Below, piece after piece: positions 34,596-45,174 of a stretch of 64,000 nucleotides of DNA. Numbering within the stretch: the stretch's first letter is position 1; every line of letters begins with the position of its first letter. The DNA lies in assembly GCF_004369225.1 (NCBI RefSeq), contig NZ_QFFZ01000006.1, forward strand, positions 1 through 64,000. The letters are read 5' to 3'. A program made the position numbers and the translations under genes. The stretch is from Pelotomaculum propionicicum. GTDB taxonomy: Bacteria; Bacillota; Desulfotomaculia; Desulfotomaculales; Pelotomaculaceae. The notes under the pieces are model-generated. The model was not told the DNA's origin and searched no databases. It saw nothing but the letters and a program-made list of their open reading frames with translations.

Positions 34596-35996
34596 CTATA
34601 CAGGGTAGAACTGAGTGCTCTGCTTGGCCAGGTCGATATCCACCTTAAGTTTCTTGGCCATTCTCTCCTCAAGGAACTTGGGAGCTACCTGCGGGTAAAT
34701 GGCGCAGGAGATGATATCTTCCTCTTTTTCCATAACATGAGCAATCATTTCCTTGGCTTTCGGCAGTTCGGGCTCGAGCATGTCGGCCGGGCGGCAGGTA
34801 ATAGGCTGCTCATTACCAATGATCATCTTGCGGGCTTCCTCATTGATCGGCGCCGGAGGCCGTCCATAATAACCGCGCATGTACTGCTTCACTTCGTTGG
34901 TGCACATTTTGTAGCGTCCCATCAGAACGTTCAGCACAGCCTGTGAACCAACGATCTGGCTGGACGGTGTGACCAGCGGCGGCCAGCCGAAGTCTTCCTG
35001 CACTCTCGGCATTTCCTCAAGCACTTCCGGCAGACGGTGCAGAGCGTTGGCCTGCTGCAGCTGGGACAGGAAGTTGGACATCATGCCGCCCGGCACCTGG
35101 GAAACAAGAATTCCGGCATCCGGATATTTCTGAGCCAGGTCGAACGCTGCATACAGCGGGCGGATTTCCTTCCAGTAGTCGGCCAGTTCAATCATGGGCT
35201 CGAGGTTCAGGCCAGTGTCATATTCAGTGCCGGCAAAAGCTGAGCACATAACTTCTATTGAAGGCTGTGAGGTCTGGACTGACATTGGGGAAATGGCGCA
35301 GTCAATAATGTTGGCGCCTGCTTCAATGCCCTTCATGTAAGCCATGGAGCCCATACCGCTGGTATAGTGGCAGTGGATCTGGATGGGCAGCGTAATTCCC
35401 GCGTCTCTCATGCCTTTTACAATGTCATAGGTAATGTAGGGCGCTATAATGCCGGCCATGTCTTTTATAGCGATGGAGTGTACACCCATCCCTTCAAGCT
35501 CCTTGGCTTTTCCAACATAGTGCTCGACTGTGTGGACCGGGCTGATGGCGTAGCAAATGGTACCCTGGGCGTGCGCGCCTTCGTCAATGACGGTCTTAAT
35601 CGCTACTTCCAGGTTACGGTAGTCGTTTAAAGCGTCAAAGCAACGGAAGATGTCCATGCCGTTAAAGACCGCTTTTTTAATAAACTCAATCAGGACATCG
35701 TCAGCGTAGTTCCTGTAACCGACGATATTCTGTCCTCTAAGCAGCATCTGGGTCTTGGTTTTCTTCAGGTGGCGTCTGATTACCCTGAGACGCTCCCACG
35801 GGTCGTCGCCGCAGAAACGCATACAGGTGTCAAAGGTAGCGCCGCCCCAGCACTCCATTGAATAAAAGCCGATTTCATCGTGTTTCTCCGCAATCGGGAT
35901 CATATGCTCTGTCTTCATCCGGGTAGCCAACAAGGACTGGTGGGCATCCCGGAAAGTAGTATCGGTTATTAATACAGCTTTTGGTCCTTTTGCCAT
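34596..35996 (-). CDS. carboxyltransferase 5S-type subunit / pyruvate carboxylase subunit B without biotin domain
   Basis: A 466-residue TIM-barrel carboxyltransferase acting on pyruvate/oxaloacetate. The start has ITDTTFRDAHQSLLATRM, followed by the metal-site pattern IQIHCHYTSGMG near residue 203; the C-terminal conserved carboxylase domain follows. OadA and PycB proteins of about 600 residues carry a fused biotin domain; here the chain stops at 466 and biotin is supplied by the separate carrier gene in the same block. In propionate oxidation it takes the carboxyl group from oxaloacetate, releasing pyruvate for PFOR. Confidence 0.92.
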   Translation of the reverse strand: MAKGPKAVLITDTTFRDAHQSLLATRMKTEHMIPIAEKHDEIGFYSMECWGGATFDTCMRFCGDDPWERLRVIRRHLKKTKTQMLLRGQNIVGYRNYADDVLIEFIKKAVFNGMDIFRCFDALNDYRNLEVAIKTVIDEGAHAQGTICYAISPVHTVEHYVGKAKELEGMGVHSIAIKDMAGIIAPYITYDIVKGMRDAGITLPIQIHCHYTSGMGSMAYMKGIEAGANIIDCAISPMSVQTSQPSIEVMCSAFAGTEYDTGLNLEPMIELADYWKEIRPLYAAFDLAQKYPDAGILVSQVPGGMMSNFLSQLQQANALHRLPEVLEEMPRVQEDFGWPPLVTPSSQIVGSQAVLNVLMGRYKMCTNEVKQYMRGYYGRPPAPINEEARKMIIGNEQPITCRPADMLEPELPKAKEMIAHVMEKEEDIISCAIYPQVAPKFLEERMAKKLKVDIDLAKQSTQFYPV

Positions 35997-36033
35997 CTTA
36001 TTATCCTCCCCTTTTATCGCTAGCCGGAGTTGT

Positions 36034-37008
<975 letters not shown>

Positions 37009-37021
37009 TCATATTCACCTT

Positions 37022-37056
37022 CCGGTGGAGGGCCAGAATAACTAAACCTCCACCGG
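37022..37056 (-). other. hairpin between biotin carrier and malate dehydrogenase genes
   Basis: CCGGTGGAGG (37022-37031) and its exact complement (37047-37056) enclose a 15-base loop in the short gap between the two genes. No T-run follows, so it probably affects mRNA stability or processing rather than ending transcription. Confidence 0.45.
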
Positions 37057-37068
37057 TTGCAATATAAC

Positions 37069-37494
37069 TTAACCAATAATGATAAGGGCGTCTCCGCCGT
37101 TCACGGCTTGTCCCTTGGTAACTTTTACTTCCTTGACTGTGCCTGCCTTGTCGGCGGCAAGCTCGTTCTCCATCTTCATGGCTTCCAGGATTAACAGCAC
37201 GTCGCCGATCTTGACAGCATCGCCGACTTTTACTTTAACATCAAGGATTGTGCCGGGCATCGGTGCGCACAGTGCGCCGCCACCGCCGCCGCCGGCAGCT
37301 GGCTTGGGAGCCGCTGCGGGAGCTGCTGCCGCTTTCGGTGCCGCTGCGGGAGCCGCTGCGGGAGCAGGAGCAGGCGGGGGAGCTGCAGCCGGCGCCGGGG
37401 GAGGAGCAGGAGCCGCGGCGGCCGGGCTTCCACCAATTTCTTCAACTTCTACTTCAAAGATTTCATCATTAACTTTAATTTTGAATTTTTTCAT
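37069..37494 (-). CDS. biotin carboxyl carrier protein of the transcarboxylase
   Basis: A 141-residue carrier. The biotinylated lysine is in EAMKMEN near residue 107. The first 25 residues are an ordered start (KIKVNDEIFEVEVEEIGG), followed by about 45 residues of almost pure Ala/Pro linker and then the biotinyl domain. The flexible linker lets the biotin arm swing between the two carboxyltransferases, here MmdA and the 5S-type subunit. GGAGG precedes the ATG. Confidence 0.93.
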   Translation of the reverse strand: MKKFKIKVNDEIFEVEVEEIGGSPAAAAPAPPPAPAAAPPPAPAPAAAPAAAPKAAAAPAAAPKPAAGGGGGGALCAPMPGTILDVKVKVGDAVKIGDVLLILEAMKMENELAADKAGTVKEVKVTKGQAVNGGDALIIIG

Positions 37495-37542
37495 GCAAAA
37501 TTCCCTCCTAAATGGTAGGCCTGTTCTTGTTGCCCTATTGTC

Positions 37543-37740
37543 TTACATGAAATCCCTCATACTCAAATCACGGCCCAGCATTAACTCGGCAAGGCCAGCC
37601 CTTTTCCAAGGGTTGCCGGCTTTGGTCACACTGCTAATCTGGTAGCCGCCTTCCGCCGAATAACCGTAAAGAGCCAGAGCCGCAGAGATAGCGGCGAGCA
37701 CCTCAGGTTTAATACCGGCCTTTGCTTTTTGTTTAGCCAT
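37543..37740 (-). CDS. small OadG/delta-type decarboxylase subunit, apparently soluble
   Basis: A 65-residue protein between the carboxyltransferase and the biotin carrier. It contains KPEVLAAISAALALYGYS and ends with SVTKAGNPWKRAGLAELMLG, which resembles the C-terminal part of the delta/epsilon chains of methylmalonyl-CoA and oxaloacetate decarboxylases. The N-terminal membrane helix of those chains is missing. It probably holds the complex together in the cytoplasm. GAGGAGG precedes the ATG. No beta (sodium pump) subunit lies in the block. Confidence 0.7.
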   Translation of the reverse strand: MAKQKAKAGIKPEVLAAISAALALYGYSAEGGYQISSVTKAGNPWKRAGLAELMLGRDLSMRDFM

Positions 37741-37773
37741 ATATTATATCCTCCTCCATGCCGGTATTCATCA

Positions 37774-39312
37774 CTACATGGGGATGTTGCCGTGTTTCTT
37801 CTTGGGTCTGCTTTCCCGCTTGGTGGACAGGTTCCAGAGAGCATTAATGATCCTCTCTCTGGTTTCTCTCGGGTCAATAACATCCTCAATGAAGCCCCTG
37901 GCGCTGGCGATGTACGGGTTGGCAAAGCGATCGCGGTAATCCTGCACCAACTGCTTACGCTTTTCAATCGGGTTTTCAGCCTCGGCAATTTCCTTGCGGT
38001 TGATAACGTTAACCGCGCCTTCCGGGCCCATAACTGCAATCTCGGCGCTCGGCCAGGCAAAGGTGGTGTCAGCCCGCAGCGCTGCCGCGCACATGGCCAG
38101 GTAAGCTCCACCGTAAGCCTTGCGGGTGATAATGGTGATCTTGGGCACTGTCGCTTCGGAATAGGCATAGAGCATCTTGGCGCCGTGCCGGATAATCCCG
38201 CCGTATTCCTGCTGGACACCGGGCAGGAAGCCGGGAACATCCATAAAGGTAATGATCGGAATATTGAAACAGTCGCAGAAGCGGATCTGCTTGGCAATCT
38301 TATCTGATACGTTGATGTCCAGACAGCCTGCCAGAACCCTGGGCTGGTTGGCGATAATTCCCACCACCTGGCCGTTAATACGGGCAAAGCCTACCACGCC
38401 GTTGGTAGCATAGTACTGGTGTACTTCAAACAATGAACCGGCGTCAACCACCGCGTTGATCACATTGCGAATATCATAACCCTTGTTCGCGTCGTCAGGA
38501 ACGACGGTAAGCAGGGTTTCTTGAGCAAGTGCGGGCTCAACTGCCGGATAGGTCGGTGGATCTTCCAGGTTGTTCAGGGGCAGGTAGCTGACCAGCGCTT
38601 TAATCTGCGCTATGCAGTCATCCTCGTTGGCAGCCATGAAGTGCGCCACACCGCTGACCTGGTTGTGAGTCGCCGCGCCGCCCAGCGCTTCCTGGCTGAC
38701 ATCTTCACCAGTGGTAGCTTTGATTACCAGCGGGCCGGTGATGAACATCTGGCTGGTATTTTGAACCATCATGATGAAGTCGGTAAGAGCTGGAGAATAC
38801 ACAGCGCCGCCGGCGCATGGTCCCATAATTACGGAAATCTGCGGAATCACACCGGAAGCTATGGTGTTGCGGTAGAAGATCTGGCCGTATCCGTCCAGAG
38901 CGTCCACGCCTTCCTGAATGCGGGCGCCGCCTGAGTCACAGATGCCAATGACAGGCGCTCCGACTTTCATCGCCATATCCAGCACTTTGCAGATTTTGGC
39001 GGCGTGTACGCGTCCCAGCGAGCCGCCGACAACTGTAAAGTCCTGTGCGAAAATATATACCTTGCGGCCGCTTATGGTGCCGTAACCGCCAATAACACCT
39101 TCGTTCGGGTTCTTCACAGCCCTGTAATCAATCTCTGTATTTGCAAAAACATCAATTTCTTTGAAGGAACCTTCGTCAAACAGCTTTGCGATTCTTTCGC
39201 GGGCGGTATACTTGCCGCCGTCATGCTGCTTGTCAATTCTCTTCTGGCCGCCGCCGGCTGTTACATCGGCCCGCAGCTTACTTAGAATATCCAGTTTCTC
39301 CTGCATACTCAT
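37774..39312 (-). CDS. mmdA: methylmalonyl-CoA carboxyltransferase / decarboxylase alpha subunit
   Basis: A 512-residue acyl-CoA carboxyltransferase of the 12S / MmdA / PccB family, working on propionyl-CoA and methylmalonyl-CoA. The acyl-CoA binding region ICDSGGARIQEGVDAL lies near residue 123, and the second half shows DVPGFLPGVQQEYGGIIRHG near 368 and RKAYGGAYLAM near 405. GGAGG precedes the ATG. With biotin carrier and 5S-type subunit it can move a carboxyl group from oxaloacetate to propionyl-CoA without ATP, the energy-saving route expected in syntrophs. Confidence 0.94.
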   Translation of the reverse strand: MSMQEKLDILSKLRADVTAGGGQKRIDKQHDGGKYTARERIAKLFDEGSFKEIDVFANTEIDYRAVKNPNEGVIGGYGTISGRKVYIFAQDFTVVGGSLGRVHAAKICKVLDMAMKVGAPVIGICDSGGARIQEGVDALDGYGQIFYRNTIASGVIPQISVIMGPCAGGAVYSPALTDFIMMVQNTSQMFITGPLVIKATTGEDVSQEALGGAATHNQVSGVAHFMAANEDDCIAQIKALVSYLPLNNLEDPPTYPAVEPALAQETLLTVVPDDANKGYDIRNVINAVVDAGSLFEVHQYYATNGVVGFARINGQVVGIIANQPRVLAGCLDINVSDKIAKQIRFCDCFNIPIITFMDVPGFLPGVQQEYGGIIRHGAKMLYAYSEATVPKITIITRKAYGGAYLAMCAAALRADTTFAWPSAEIAVMGPEGAVNVINRKEIAEAENPIEKRKQLVQDYRDRFANPYIASARGFIEDVIDPRETRERIINALWNLSTKRESRPKKKHGNIPM

Positions 39313-39327
39313 GCGATTACCTCCATT

Positions 39328-39726
39328 CTAGTCGCGCTCACTCAGTTCGATCAGAACACCAAAGGTGGATTTCGGGTGCAGAAATGCTATTTTTGCTCCG
39401 CCGGCGCCATACCTCGGCTTCTCGTCAATCAAACGGACACCTTTTTCTTTAAGTTCCGCTAGTGCTTTTTCAATGTTGTCAACCCGGAAAGCTATATGCT
39501 GGATGCCTGCGCCGTTCTTTTCTATATATTTGGCAATGGGGCCATCCGGTGATGTTGATTCCAGCAATTCTACCTCGCTGTCACCTACAGGGAAAAACGC
39601 AACTTTTACTTTTTGTTCTTCCACAACTTCTGTTCCCGCGGATTTCAAGCCCAAGGTCTCATAAAATTTCGAGGCTTCAGCGAGATCTTTAACCGCAATT
39701 CCGATATGGTCAACCTTTTTAAGCAT
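39328..39726 (-). CDS. mce: methylmalonyl-CoA epimerase
   Basis: A 132-residue VOC-fold enzyme that interconverts the (S) and (R) forms of methylmalonyl-CoA. It starts [20 protein letters not shown], with the first metal His, and carries the middle His in [13 protein letters not shown] near residue 86 and the final Glu in VLIELSE. The ATG at 39726 follows GGAGGG; the open frame extends 17 codons further but without a binding site. It connects the carboxyltransferase with the B12 mutase. Confidence 0.93.
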   Translation of the reverse strand: MLKKVDHIGIAVKDLAEASKFYETLGLKSAGTEVVEEQKVKVAFFPVGDSEVELLESTSPDGPIAKYIEKNGAGIQHIAFRVDNIEKALAELKEKGVRLIDEKPRYGAGGAKIAFLHPKSTFGVLIELSERD

Positions 39727-39792
39727 CCGAATCCCTCCATGATTATTGGATTCACAATTCATAATAACCTTACCCACTAACAGAACAAACCC

Positions 39793-39833
39793 AGCGTGGG
39801 CTTTGGCCGGGTTTAACCCGGCCTGCCCGCGCT
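39793..39833 (-). terminator. large hairpin between mutase and epimerase genes
   Basis: An outer stem (AGCGTGGGC with GCCCGCGCT, one G-T pair) and an inner stem (GGCCGGGTT with AACCCGGCC) stack around a 1-2 base turn. On the minus strand it is followed by GGGTTTGTTCT. It may work as a partial terminator or processing site dividing the block into fumarase-to-mutase and epimerase-to-PFOR parts. Confidence 0.5.
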
Positions 39834-39860
39834 TTTACATATAAAGTTTACCTCTTCTGG

Positions 39861-40256
39861 TTAGTTCAATTTATCCTTGATGTATTGCACAACGTTGGCA
39901 AGTGGGGTGCCAGGACCAAATACTTCCGCGACACCAGCTTCTTTCAAAGCCGGGATATCGTCATCAGGGATAATCCCGCCGCCTACCACCAGTACGTCAC
40001 CTGCGCCCTTTTCTCTAAGGAGATTAACTACTTCCGGGAACAGTGTGCCGTGAGCTCCTGAAAGAATACTCATGCCGACTACATCAACGTCTTCCTGCAA
40101 CGCTGCCGCTACTATCTGCTCAGGAGTCTGCCTTAGGCCGGTATAAACAACTTCCATGCCAGCGTCACGCAGGGCCTGGGCAATAACTTTAGCGCCACGG
40201 TCGTGGCCGTCAAGGCCTGGCTTGGCTACCAGAACACGAATGCGTTTCTCACTCAT
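39861..40256 (-). CDS. methylmalonyl-CoA mutase, B12-binding subunit
   Basis: A 131-residue cobalamin-binding chain. The B12 motif [18 protein letters not shown] at residues 12-29 has the lower-ligand His, and [11 protein letters not shown] near 60 and [11 protein letters not shown] near 91 complete the fold. It pairs with the large chain encoded directly upstream; the two are fused in many other bacteria. Together they rearrange methylmalonyl-CoA to succinyl-CoA. AGGAGG precedes the ATG. Confidence 0.95.
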   Translation of the reverse strand: MSEKRIRVLVAKPGLDGHDRGAKVIAQALRDAGMEVVYTGLRQTPEQIVAAALQEDVDVVGMSILSGAHGTLFPEVVNLLREKGAGDVLVVGGGIIPDDDIPALKEAGVAEVFGPGTPLANVVQYIKDKLN

Positions 40257-40275
40257 CTGCCTTCCTCCTTCTCTC

Positions 40276-41946
40276 CTAGAATACGATTTGCTGCTTGTAC
40301 TCGCCGAATACGTCTCTCAGAACGCCGCAGATTTCGCCGAGAGTAACGTATTCTTTAACAGCATCGATGAATACCGGCATTAAATTGGTGTCGCTCAGCG
40401 CTGCTTCGCGAACAGCTTTAAGTTTGGCTTCAACAACAGCTTGGTCTCTACCCGCTTTCATCTTCTTAAGTTTTTCAACCTGGCGTTCGCCAACGGAAAG
40501 GTCAACTTTGAGCAGTCCTTCAACCGGCTTTTCTTTCATTTGGAATCTGTTTACGCCGATAACTGTCTTCTTCTTGTTGTCAATGGCCAGCTGGTACTGG
40601 TAAGCAGAGTTGTGGATTTCCTTCTGCATGTACTCAATAGCCTTAACAGCGCCGCCAAGAGCATCGATCTTAGCGATATACTCCATGGCTTTTTCTTCCA
40701 GCGCATTGGTCAGGGCTTCAATGTAGTACGAGCCGCCCAGCGGGTCGACCACGTCGCAGACACCAATTTCATAGCCTATTACCTGCTGGGTGCGCAGGGC
40801 GATCATCACTGACTCGTCGCAGGGAAGCGCCAGGGCTTCGTCATAGGAGTTGGTGTGCAGGGACTGGGTGCCGCCCAGCACAGCGGAGAGAGCTTCAAAG
40901 GCAGTCCTCATGATGTTTACCATGGGCTGCTGCGCAGTCAGGCTGACGCCGGCAGTCTGAGTATGGAAGCGCAGGGTCCAGGATCTCGGATCCTTGGCGC
41001 CGAAACGGTTTCTCATAACCTTGGCCCAGATGCGGCGGGCAGCTCTGAACTTGGCGACTTCCTCGAGGAAGTTCAGGTGAGCATTGAAGAAGAACGAAAG
41101 GCGTCCGGCAAAAGAGTCAACATCTAAGCCGGACTTAATGGCAGCGTCAACATAGGCGATACCGTCGGCCAGGGTGAAGGCGATTTCCTGGGCAGCCGTC
41201 GCGCCGGCTTCACGAATGTGATAGCCGCTGATGCTGATGGTGTTCCAGGTCGGAACTTCTTTGGCGCAGAATTCAAATATGTTGGAAATAAGGCGCATTG
41301 AAGGTTCCGGAGGCAGAATGTAAGTGCCGCGGCAGATGTATTCCTTGATCACGTCGTTTTGAATAGTACCGTTGATTTGTGCTTTGGTAAATCCCTGCTT
41401 TTCAGCACAGGCGATGTACATGGCCAGCAGCACGCCAGCAGGAGCGTTAATGGTCATTGAGGTACTGACCTTGCCAAGCGGAATCTGGTCAAATAATACT
41501 TCCATGTCAGCCAGGGAGTCGATCGCCACACCCACTTTGCCGATTTCGCCACGTGCCAGCGGATGGTCGGAGTCGTAACCGATCTGGGTGGGGAGGTCGA
41601 AGGCGCAACTGAGGCCTGTCTGGCCTTGCTCCAGCAGGTAGCGGAAACGGGCGTTGGTTTCTTCGGCAGAACCGAATCCGGCATACTGGCGCATGGTCCA
41701 GAGACGACCGCGGTAAACGTTGGGCTGTACGCCCCGGGTATACGGAAATTCACCGGGCAGTCCCAAATCAGCGTCATAATCCATTTCTTTTAAATTCAGC
41801 GGAGTGTAAACAGTGTCAATCACAAACCCGGAGTCAGTGGCAAACTGAGCTTCTCTTTCCGGGCGCTTTTTCACTGTCGCTTCCAGCTTCGCAGCCCACT
41901 TCTCTTTCTTGGCTGCTATTTTGTCCAGTTGATCTTGTTTAAACAA
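40276..41946 (-). CDS. methylmalonyl-CoA mutase, large (substrate-binding) subunit
   Basis: A chain of about 556 residues forming the TIM barrel of the mutase. [20 protein letters not shown] near residue 70, [15 protein letters not shown] near 330 and [15 protein letters not shown] near 360 are family signatures. The B12 domain is absent because it is encoded by the next gene. A frame opens with ATG at 41964, but this lies over the AAGGAGGAG; the TTG at 41946 is well spaced and is the more likely start. Confidence 0.95.
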   Translation of the reverse strand: MFKQDQLDKIAAKKEKWAAKLEATVKKRPEREAQFATDSGFVIDTVYTPLNLKEMDYDADLGLPGEFPYTRGVQPNVYRGRLWTMRQYAGFGSAEETNARFRYLLEQGQTGLSCAFDLPTQIGYDSDHPLARGEIGKVGVAIDSLADMEVLFDQIPLGKVSTSMTINAPAGVLLAMYIACAEKQGFTKAQINGTIQNDVIKEYICRGTYILPPEPSMRLISNIFEFCAKEVPTWNTISISGYHIREAGATAAQEIAFTLADGIAYVDAAIKSGLDVDSFAGRLSFFFNAHLNFLEEVAKFRAARRIWAKVMRNRFGAKDPRSWTLRFHTQTAGVSLTAQQPMVNIMRTAFEALSAVLGGTQSLHTNSYDEALALPCDESVMIALRTQQVIGYEIGVCDVVDPLGGSYYIEALTNALEEKAMEYIAKIDALGGAVKAIEYMQKEIHNSAYQYQLAIDNKKKTVIGVNRFQMKEKPVEGLLKVDLSVGERQVEKLKKMKAGRDQAVVEAKLKAVREAALSDTNLMPVFIDAVKEYVTLGEICGVLRDVFGEYKQQIVF

Positions 41947-41970
41947 GATATCTCCTCCTTCCATATATAA

Positions 41971-42843
41971 TTATTTTCTTCCAAGCGCCTCTTTAATCAG
42001 CGCGGGGACTTCGAACGGCAGTGGAGCTACTTTGGCGCCAGCGGCCGTCAAAGCCTCTACTTTACCCTGATAGGTTCCTTTGCCGCGCTCAATAATGGCT
42101 CCCGCGTGTCCCATCCGCTTGCCAGGAGGTGCGCTTTTTCCAGCGATAAAGGCAACGACCGGCTTGGTCATTTCCTTGATGTATTCAGCGGCGATCTCTT
42201 CGTTGTTTCCGCCGATTTCACCGATCATCACAACAGCTTTGGTCTGATCGTCTTTTTCAAACATTTTCAGAACATCAACGAAGGTAAGTCCCACTGCCCG
42301 GTCGCCGCCCATGCCGACAACGGTGGACTGGCCGAGGCCGTTGGCGGTCAGGTTGCCGACGATTTCATAGGTCAAGGTGCCGGAGCGGGCAACTACGCCG
42401 ACGTCGCCCTCAACAAAATACTGGTTGGGAGGGATGCCCATCTTGCACTTGCCGCCTGATACGATGCCGAATGTGTTCGGCCCGAGCACATAGGCGCCCT
42501 TACGCTTGGCATAGGCAACGATGTCGATTTCATCATATACCGGCACGCCTTCAGTTACGATAACGACTACCTTTATACCTGCTTCCAGGTTTTCCAGCGC
42601 GGCGTCTTTGGTCCCGGCAGCGGGAACAAAGATAACCGACGCGTCGATCCGGTGCTTCTCACAGGCTTCACGCACTGTGTTGTATACGGGGATGCCCTCT
42701 ACTTCCTGCCCGCCTTTGCCGGGGGTGCATCCGGCAACAATTTTGGTCCCATAGGCAAGCATCTGCTTCGTGTGGAATGAAGCTTGTCTGCCGGTTATTC
42801 CCATGACTAATACATTAGTATTCTCATCAATGATAATAGCCAA
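41971..42843 (-). CDS. sucD: succinyl-CoA synthetase (ADP/GDP-forming), alpha subunit
   Basis: A 290-residue CoA-binding subunit. It starts with the CoA-domain pattern [16 protein letters not shown], has [11 protein letters not shown] near residue 93, and the phosphorylated His in GHAGAII near 245. With SucC it releases succinate while making ATP or GTP by substrate-level phosphorylation, the energy-conserving step of the propionate pathway. The start is TTG after GGGAGG. It follows sucC by 66 bases. Confidence 0.95.
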   Translation of the reverse strand: MAIIIDENTNVLVMGITGRQASFHTKQMLAYGTKIVAGCTPGKGGQEVEGIPVYNTVREACEKHRIDASVIFVPAAGTKDAALENLEAGIKVVVIVTEGVPVYDEIDIVAYAKRKGAYVLGPNTFGIVSGGKCKMGIPPNQYFVEGDVGVVARSGTLTYEIVGNLTANGLGQSTVVGMGGDRAVGLTFVDVLKMFEKDDQTKAVVMIGEIGGNNEEIAAEYIKEMTKPVVAFIAGKSAPPGKRMGHAGAIIERGKGTYQGKVEALTAAGAKVAPLPFEVPALIKEALGRK

Positions 42844-42909
42844 TTTTACTTATCCTCCCTTTTCAAGAATTCTATGGTTTTACGCGCTTTCGCTTGAGAC
42901 AAAGGATAA

Positions 42910-44025
42910 TTACCTAACAAGCTCAATTATCCTTCTGGCCGCGTCCTGCATGAAGTCGAACGCTTCAACACCGATGGACCTCAGGATTTCCCGTCCGGCA
43001 TCCTGGTTGGTGCCCACAAGACGGATTACAACTGGCACCGGGAAGCCGCCGCGAGCTTCATAAACATCCTTAAAGGCGTTGGCAACATCGTCGCAGCGGG
43101 TGATGCCGCCGAAGATGTTAATGAACAATCCTTTGGGTTGCAGGTTGAGAAGAATGTCCAGGGCCTTGGCAGTTGCTTCCCTGCCGGTGCCGCCGCCGCA
43201 GTCCAGGAAGTTCCTTGGAGTACCGCCAAAAGCTTGGAGAGTGTCCAGGGTTCCCATGGTGATGCCGGCACCGTTGGCCATAACAGCAATGTCGCCGTCC
43301 AGTTCCACGAAGGAAAGGCCCAGGTCCTTTGCCGCTCTTTCAGCCGGGGACTTGTCTTCAACGAAAGGCAGGTCCACCATGCGGAACATAGCGTCTTCAT
43401 CGATGGTAACCTTAGAGTCAGCAGCGATTACTCTGTCGCCACTGAACACCAGCGGGTTGATCTCAACCAGTTCGGCGTCTTTTTCTTTGCAGATCTTGTA
43501 AAGGGTTTGAACTATTTTCACGATTTCTTTGCCGTGCGGGCCGTTTAAGGGAATGCCCATCCTTCTTACCACATCACGGGCGAAGAAAGGATGCATGCCG
43601 AGCTCCGGATCGATGTGCTTCTTAATGATGTACTCTTCCGGCTGCTCTTCAATGTCCATCCCGCCGTAAGCGGAAGCGATCATGACAGCCTGCTTGGCAG
43701 AACCGTCAATGGTAATTGACATGTAAAGCTCTTTGTCAATCTTTAATTTTTCTTCCACCAGGACGCACTCGACCGGCAACCCCTGGATGGTCATGCTGAG
43801 AACTTCTTCAGCAGCCTTTTTGGCTTCTTCCGGAGTGTTCGGAAACTTAATACCCCCAGCTTTACCTCTCTTGCCTGACAGCACCTGAGATTTTACTACA
43901 CATGGACCACCAATTTCCGCAGCAATCTGTGCGGCTTCTTCCGGGGTTTTGGCCATTCTGCCTTTCGGAACCGGTAAACCGTATTTGGCAAAAAGCTCCT
44001 TACCCATGTACTCAAACATTTTCAC
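42910..44025 (-). CDS. sucC: succinyl-CoA synthetase, beta subunit
   Basis: A 371-residue ATP-grasp subunit. It starts with the family's usual KMFEYMGKELFAKYGLPVPKG-like opening, and later shows LVEINPLVF near residue 195, NGAGITMGTLD near 253 and the CoA/phosphate loop FINIFGGITRCD near 302. The start is GTG after GGAGAG, with an ATG two codons on. It is the first gene after a 540-base gap following the fumarase genes, so it may have its own promoter. Confidence 0.94.
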   Translation of the reverse strand: MKMFEYMGKELFAKYGLPVPKGRMAKTPEEAAQIAAEIGGPCVVKSQVLSGKRGKAGGIKFPNTPEEAKKAAEEVLSMTIQGLPVECVLVEEKLKIDKELYMSITIDGSAKQAVMIASAYGGMDIEEQPEEYIIKKHIDPELGMHPFFARDVVRRMGIPLNGPHGKEIVKIVQTLYKICKEKDAELVEINPLVFSGDRVIAADSKVTIDEDAMFRMVDLPFVEDKSPAERAAKDLGLSFVELDGDIAVMANGAGITMGTLDTLQAFGGTPRNFLDCGGGTGREATAKALDILLNLQPKGLFINIFGGITRCDDVANAFKDVYEARGGFPVPVVIRLVGTNQDAGREILRSIGVEAFDFMQDAARRIIELVR

Positions 44026-44565
44026 AGGCTAAATCTCTCCTCTCCATTTTTGTTTTGGCGCTTTATTTTAAAAAAGATTTCCAATATTATTACCTGAAAC
44101 TAAGACTTCGTTGCACAAGGACTTTTTCCTTCTATTTTTTAAAATTTATAAATATTCTGTCTTGCCTTGACTCCCCCCTTTTTGTCCCACCGTTCCTATA
44201 GAAAATAAAAACTCTACCTCTCCTTAAAGCATTAATTTTATGGAAGGTGGTATTCAATTTTTTTCTTTCATGATAACCCTTTGGCTTCTGCCAGTAAAAC
44301 TACCCCCAGTCTCACCGGCTAATCCAGCAATAAAACCCTCTCTAAAAAATATTTCCTGGCTAATAATGGTCTATTTTTCTTTTTTAGTAACCTGAAAAGG
44401 GTGTTTTTTAGAGAAAATGGTATTAGCCCAACCTAAAATGCTTTACGGTCGGGCATTTTAAATATCACAGGTTGTTTTTAATAATCTTCCCCAAGGCCTG
44501 GCTTGTCTTTATAGACATCAAATTCCTCCAGGGAAATCTACCCCAGTAATACTCTTATTTTTTCT
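44026..44565. other. 540-bp non-coding gap between fumarase and succinyl-CoA synthetase genes
   Basis: No gene with a convincing start or family was found on either strand. The region is AT-rich with a hairpin at 44437-44461. It is the largest gap inside the propionate block and probably holds a separate promoter for sucC and downstream genes. No -24/-12 promoter was found; a GG-N10-GC match near 44167-44180 lacks the flanking consensus bases. Confidence 0.45.
44437..44461 (-). terminator. weak hairpin downstream of fumarase beta
   Basis: TAAAATGC pairs with GCATTTTA around a 9-base loop, about 105 bases after the fumarase beta stop. The T-run lies in the stem. It may end part of the transcripts from the sigma-54 promoter. 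Confidence 0.35.
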
Positions 44566-45126
44566 CTATTTTACTGCGTAAATCTTGATACCTTCTTGAT
44601 AAAGGTCTCCACCCAGAGTATCGTTAACGACGACCATCGGGAAATCTTCAACAACGAATTCATGGACCGCCTCAGCGCCTAAATCCGGATACGCGATAAC
44701 TTTGGCGCTTTTGATGCACTTGGCAATCAAAGCTGCGGCTCCGCCGATAGCAGCCAGGTATACTCCCTTGTACTTCTTCATCGCTTCGATTACTTCAGGT
44801 GATCTTTTGCCCTTACCTATGGAAGCCTTTAGACCCAACTTGTATAATTCGGGTGCGTATGGATCCATCCGGTAACTGGTTGTGGGTCCGCAGGAACCAA
44901 CAACTCTTCCTGGCTTTGTGGGGCTTGGTCCCACGTAGTAAATAATCTGACCTTTGGGATCAAAGGGCAGTTCATTCACTTTCCCTGCTTTGATCAGATC
45001 TACCATTCTTTTGTGTGCAGCATCCCGGCCGGTATAAATGACACCGTTCACGAGAACCTGCTGTCCAATTCTGAGCTTTTCTACATCTTCATCTGTTAAT
45101 GGAGTAGTAAGCCTGATCTGGGTCAA
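44566..45126 (-). CDS. fumarate hydratase class I, beta (C-terminal) subunit
   Basis: A chain of about 186 residues that forms the beta domain of the two-part, iron-sulphur fumarase. IYYVGPSPTKPGRVVGSCGP near residue 70 and TSYRMDPYAPELYKLGLKASIGKG just after it are family signatures. The frame begins with a GTG that overlaps GGGGAGG; the TTG at 45126 is well spaced from it and better. With the alpha chain it hydrates fumarate to malate. Two-gene class I fumarases are usual in anaerobes. Confidence 0.93.
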   Translation of the reverse strand: MTQIRLTTPLTDEDVEKLRIGQQVLVNGVIYTGRDAAHKRMVDLIKAGKVNELPFDPKGQIIYYVGPSPTKPGRVVGSCGPTTSYRMDPYAPELYKLGLKASIGKGKRSPEVIEAMKKYKGVYLAAIGGAAALIAKCIKSAKVIAYPDLGAEAVHEFVVEDFPMVVVNDTLGGDLYQEGIKIYAVK

Positions 45127-45174
45127 TATTTTCACCTCCCCTTTTAATTCAGCTATCTCTCTCTTGGTAATATC

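Noticed and set aside
37248-37472. Plus-strand open frame rich in Arg and Leu opposite the biotin carrier gene
   Set aside because: It is the mirror of the Ala/Pro linker of the biotin carrier, whose GC-rich codons leave all frames open. No start signal.
39769-39777. Upstream start of the epimerase frame
   Set aside because: The additional 17 codons have no binding site and are not part of the conserved fold; ATG 39726 with GGAGGG is better.
44160-44182. GG-N10-GC arrangement on the minus strand upstream of sucC, as a second sigma-54 promoter
   Set aside because: Only the GG and GC dinucleotides fit. The bases around them (GGGGGA and AGGCA) do not match TGGCAC and TTGCA, and the site lies in a G-run where such spacing arises by chance.
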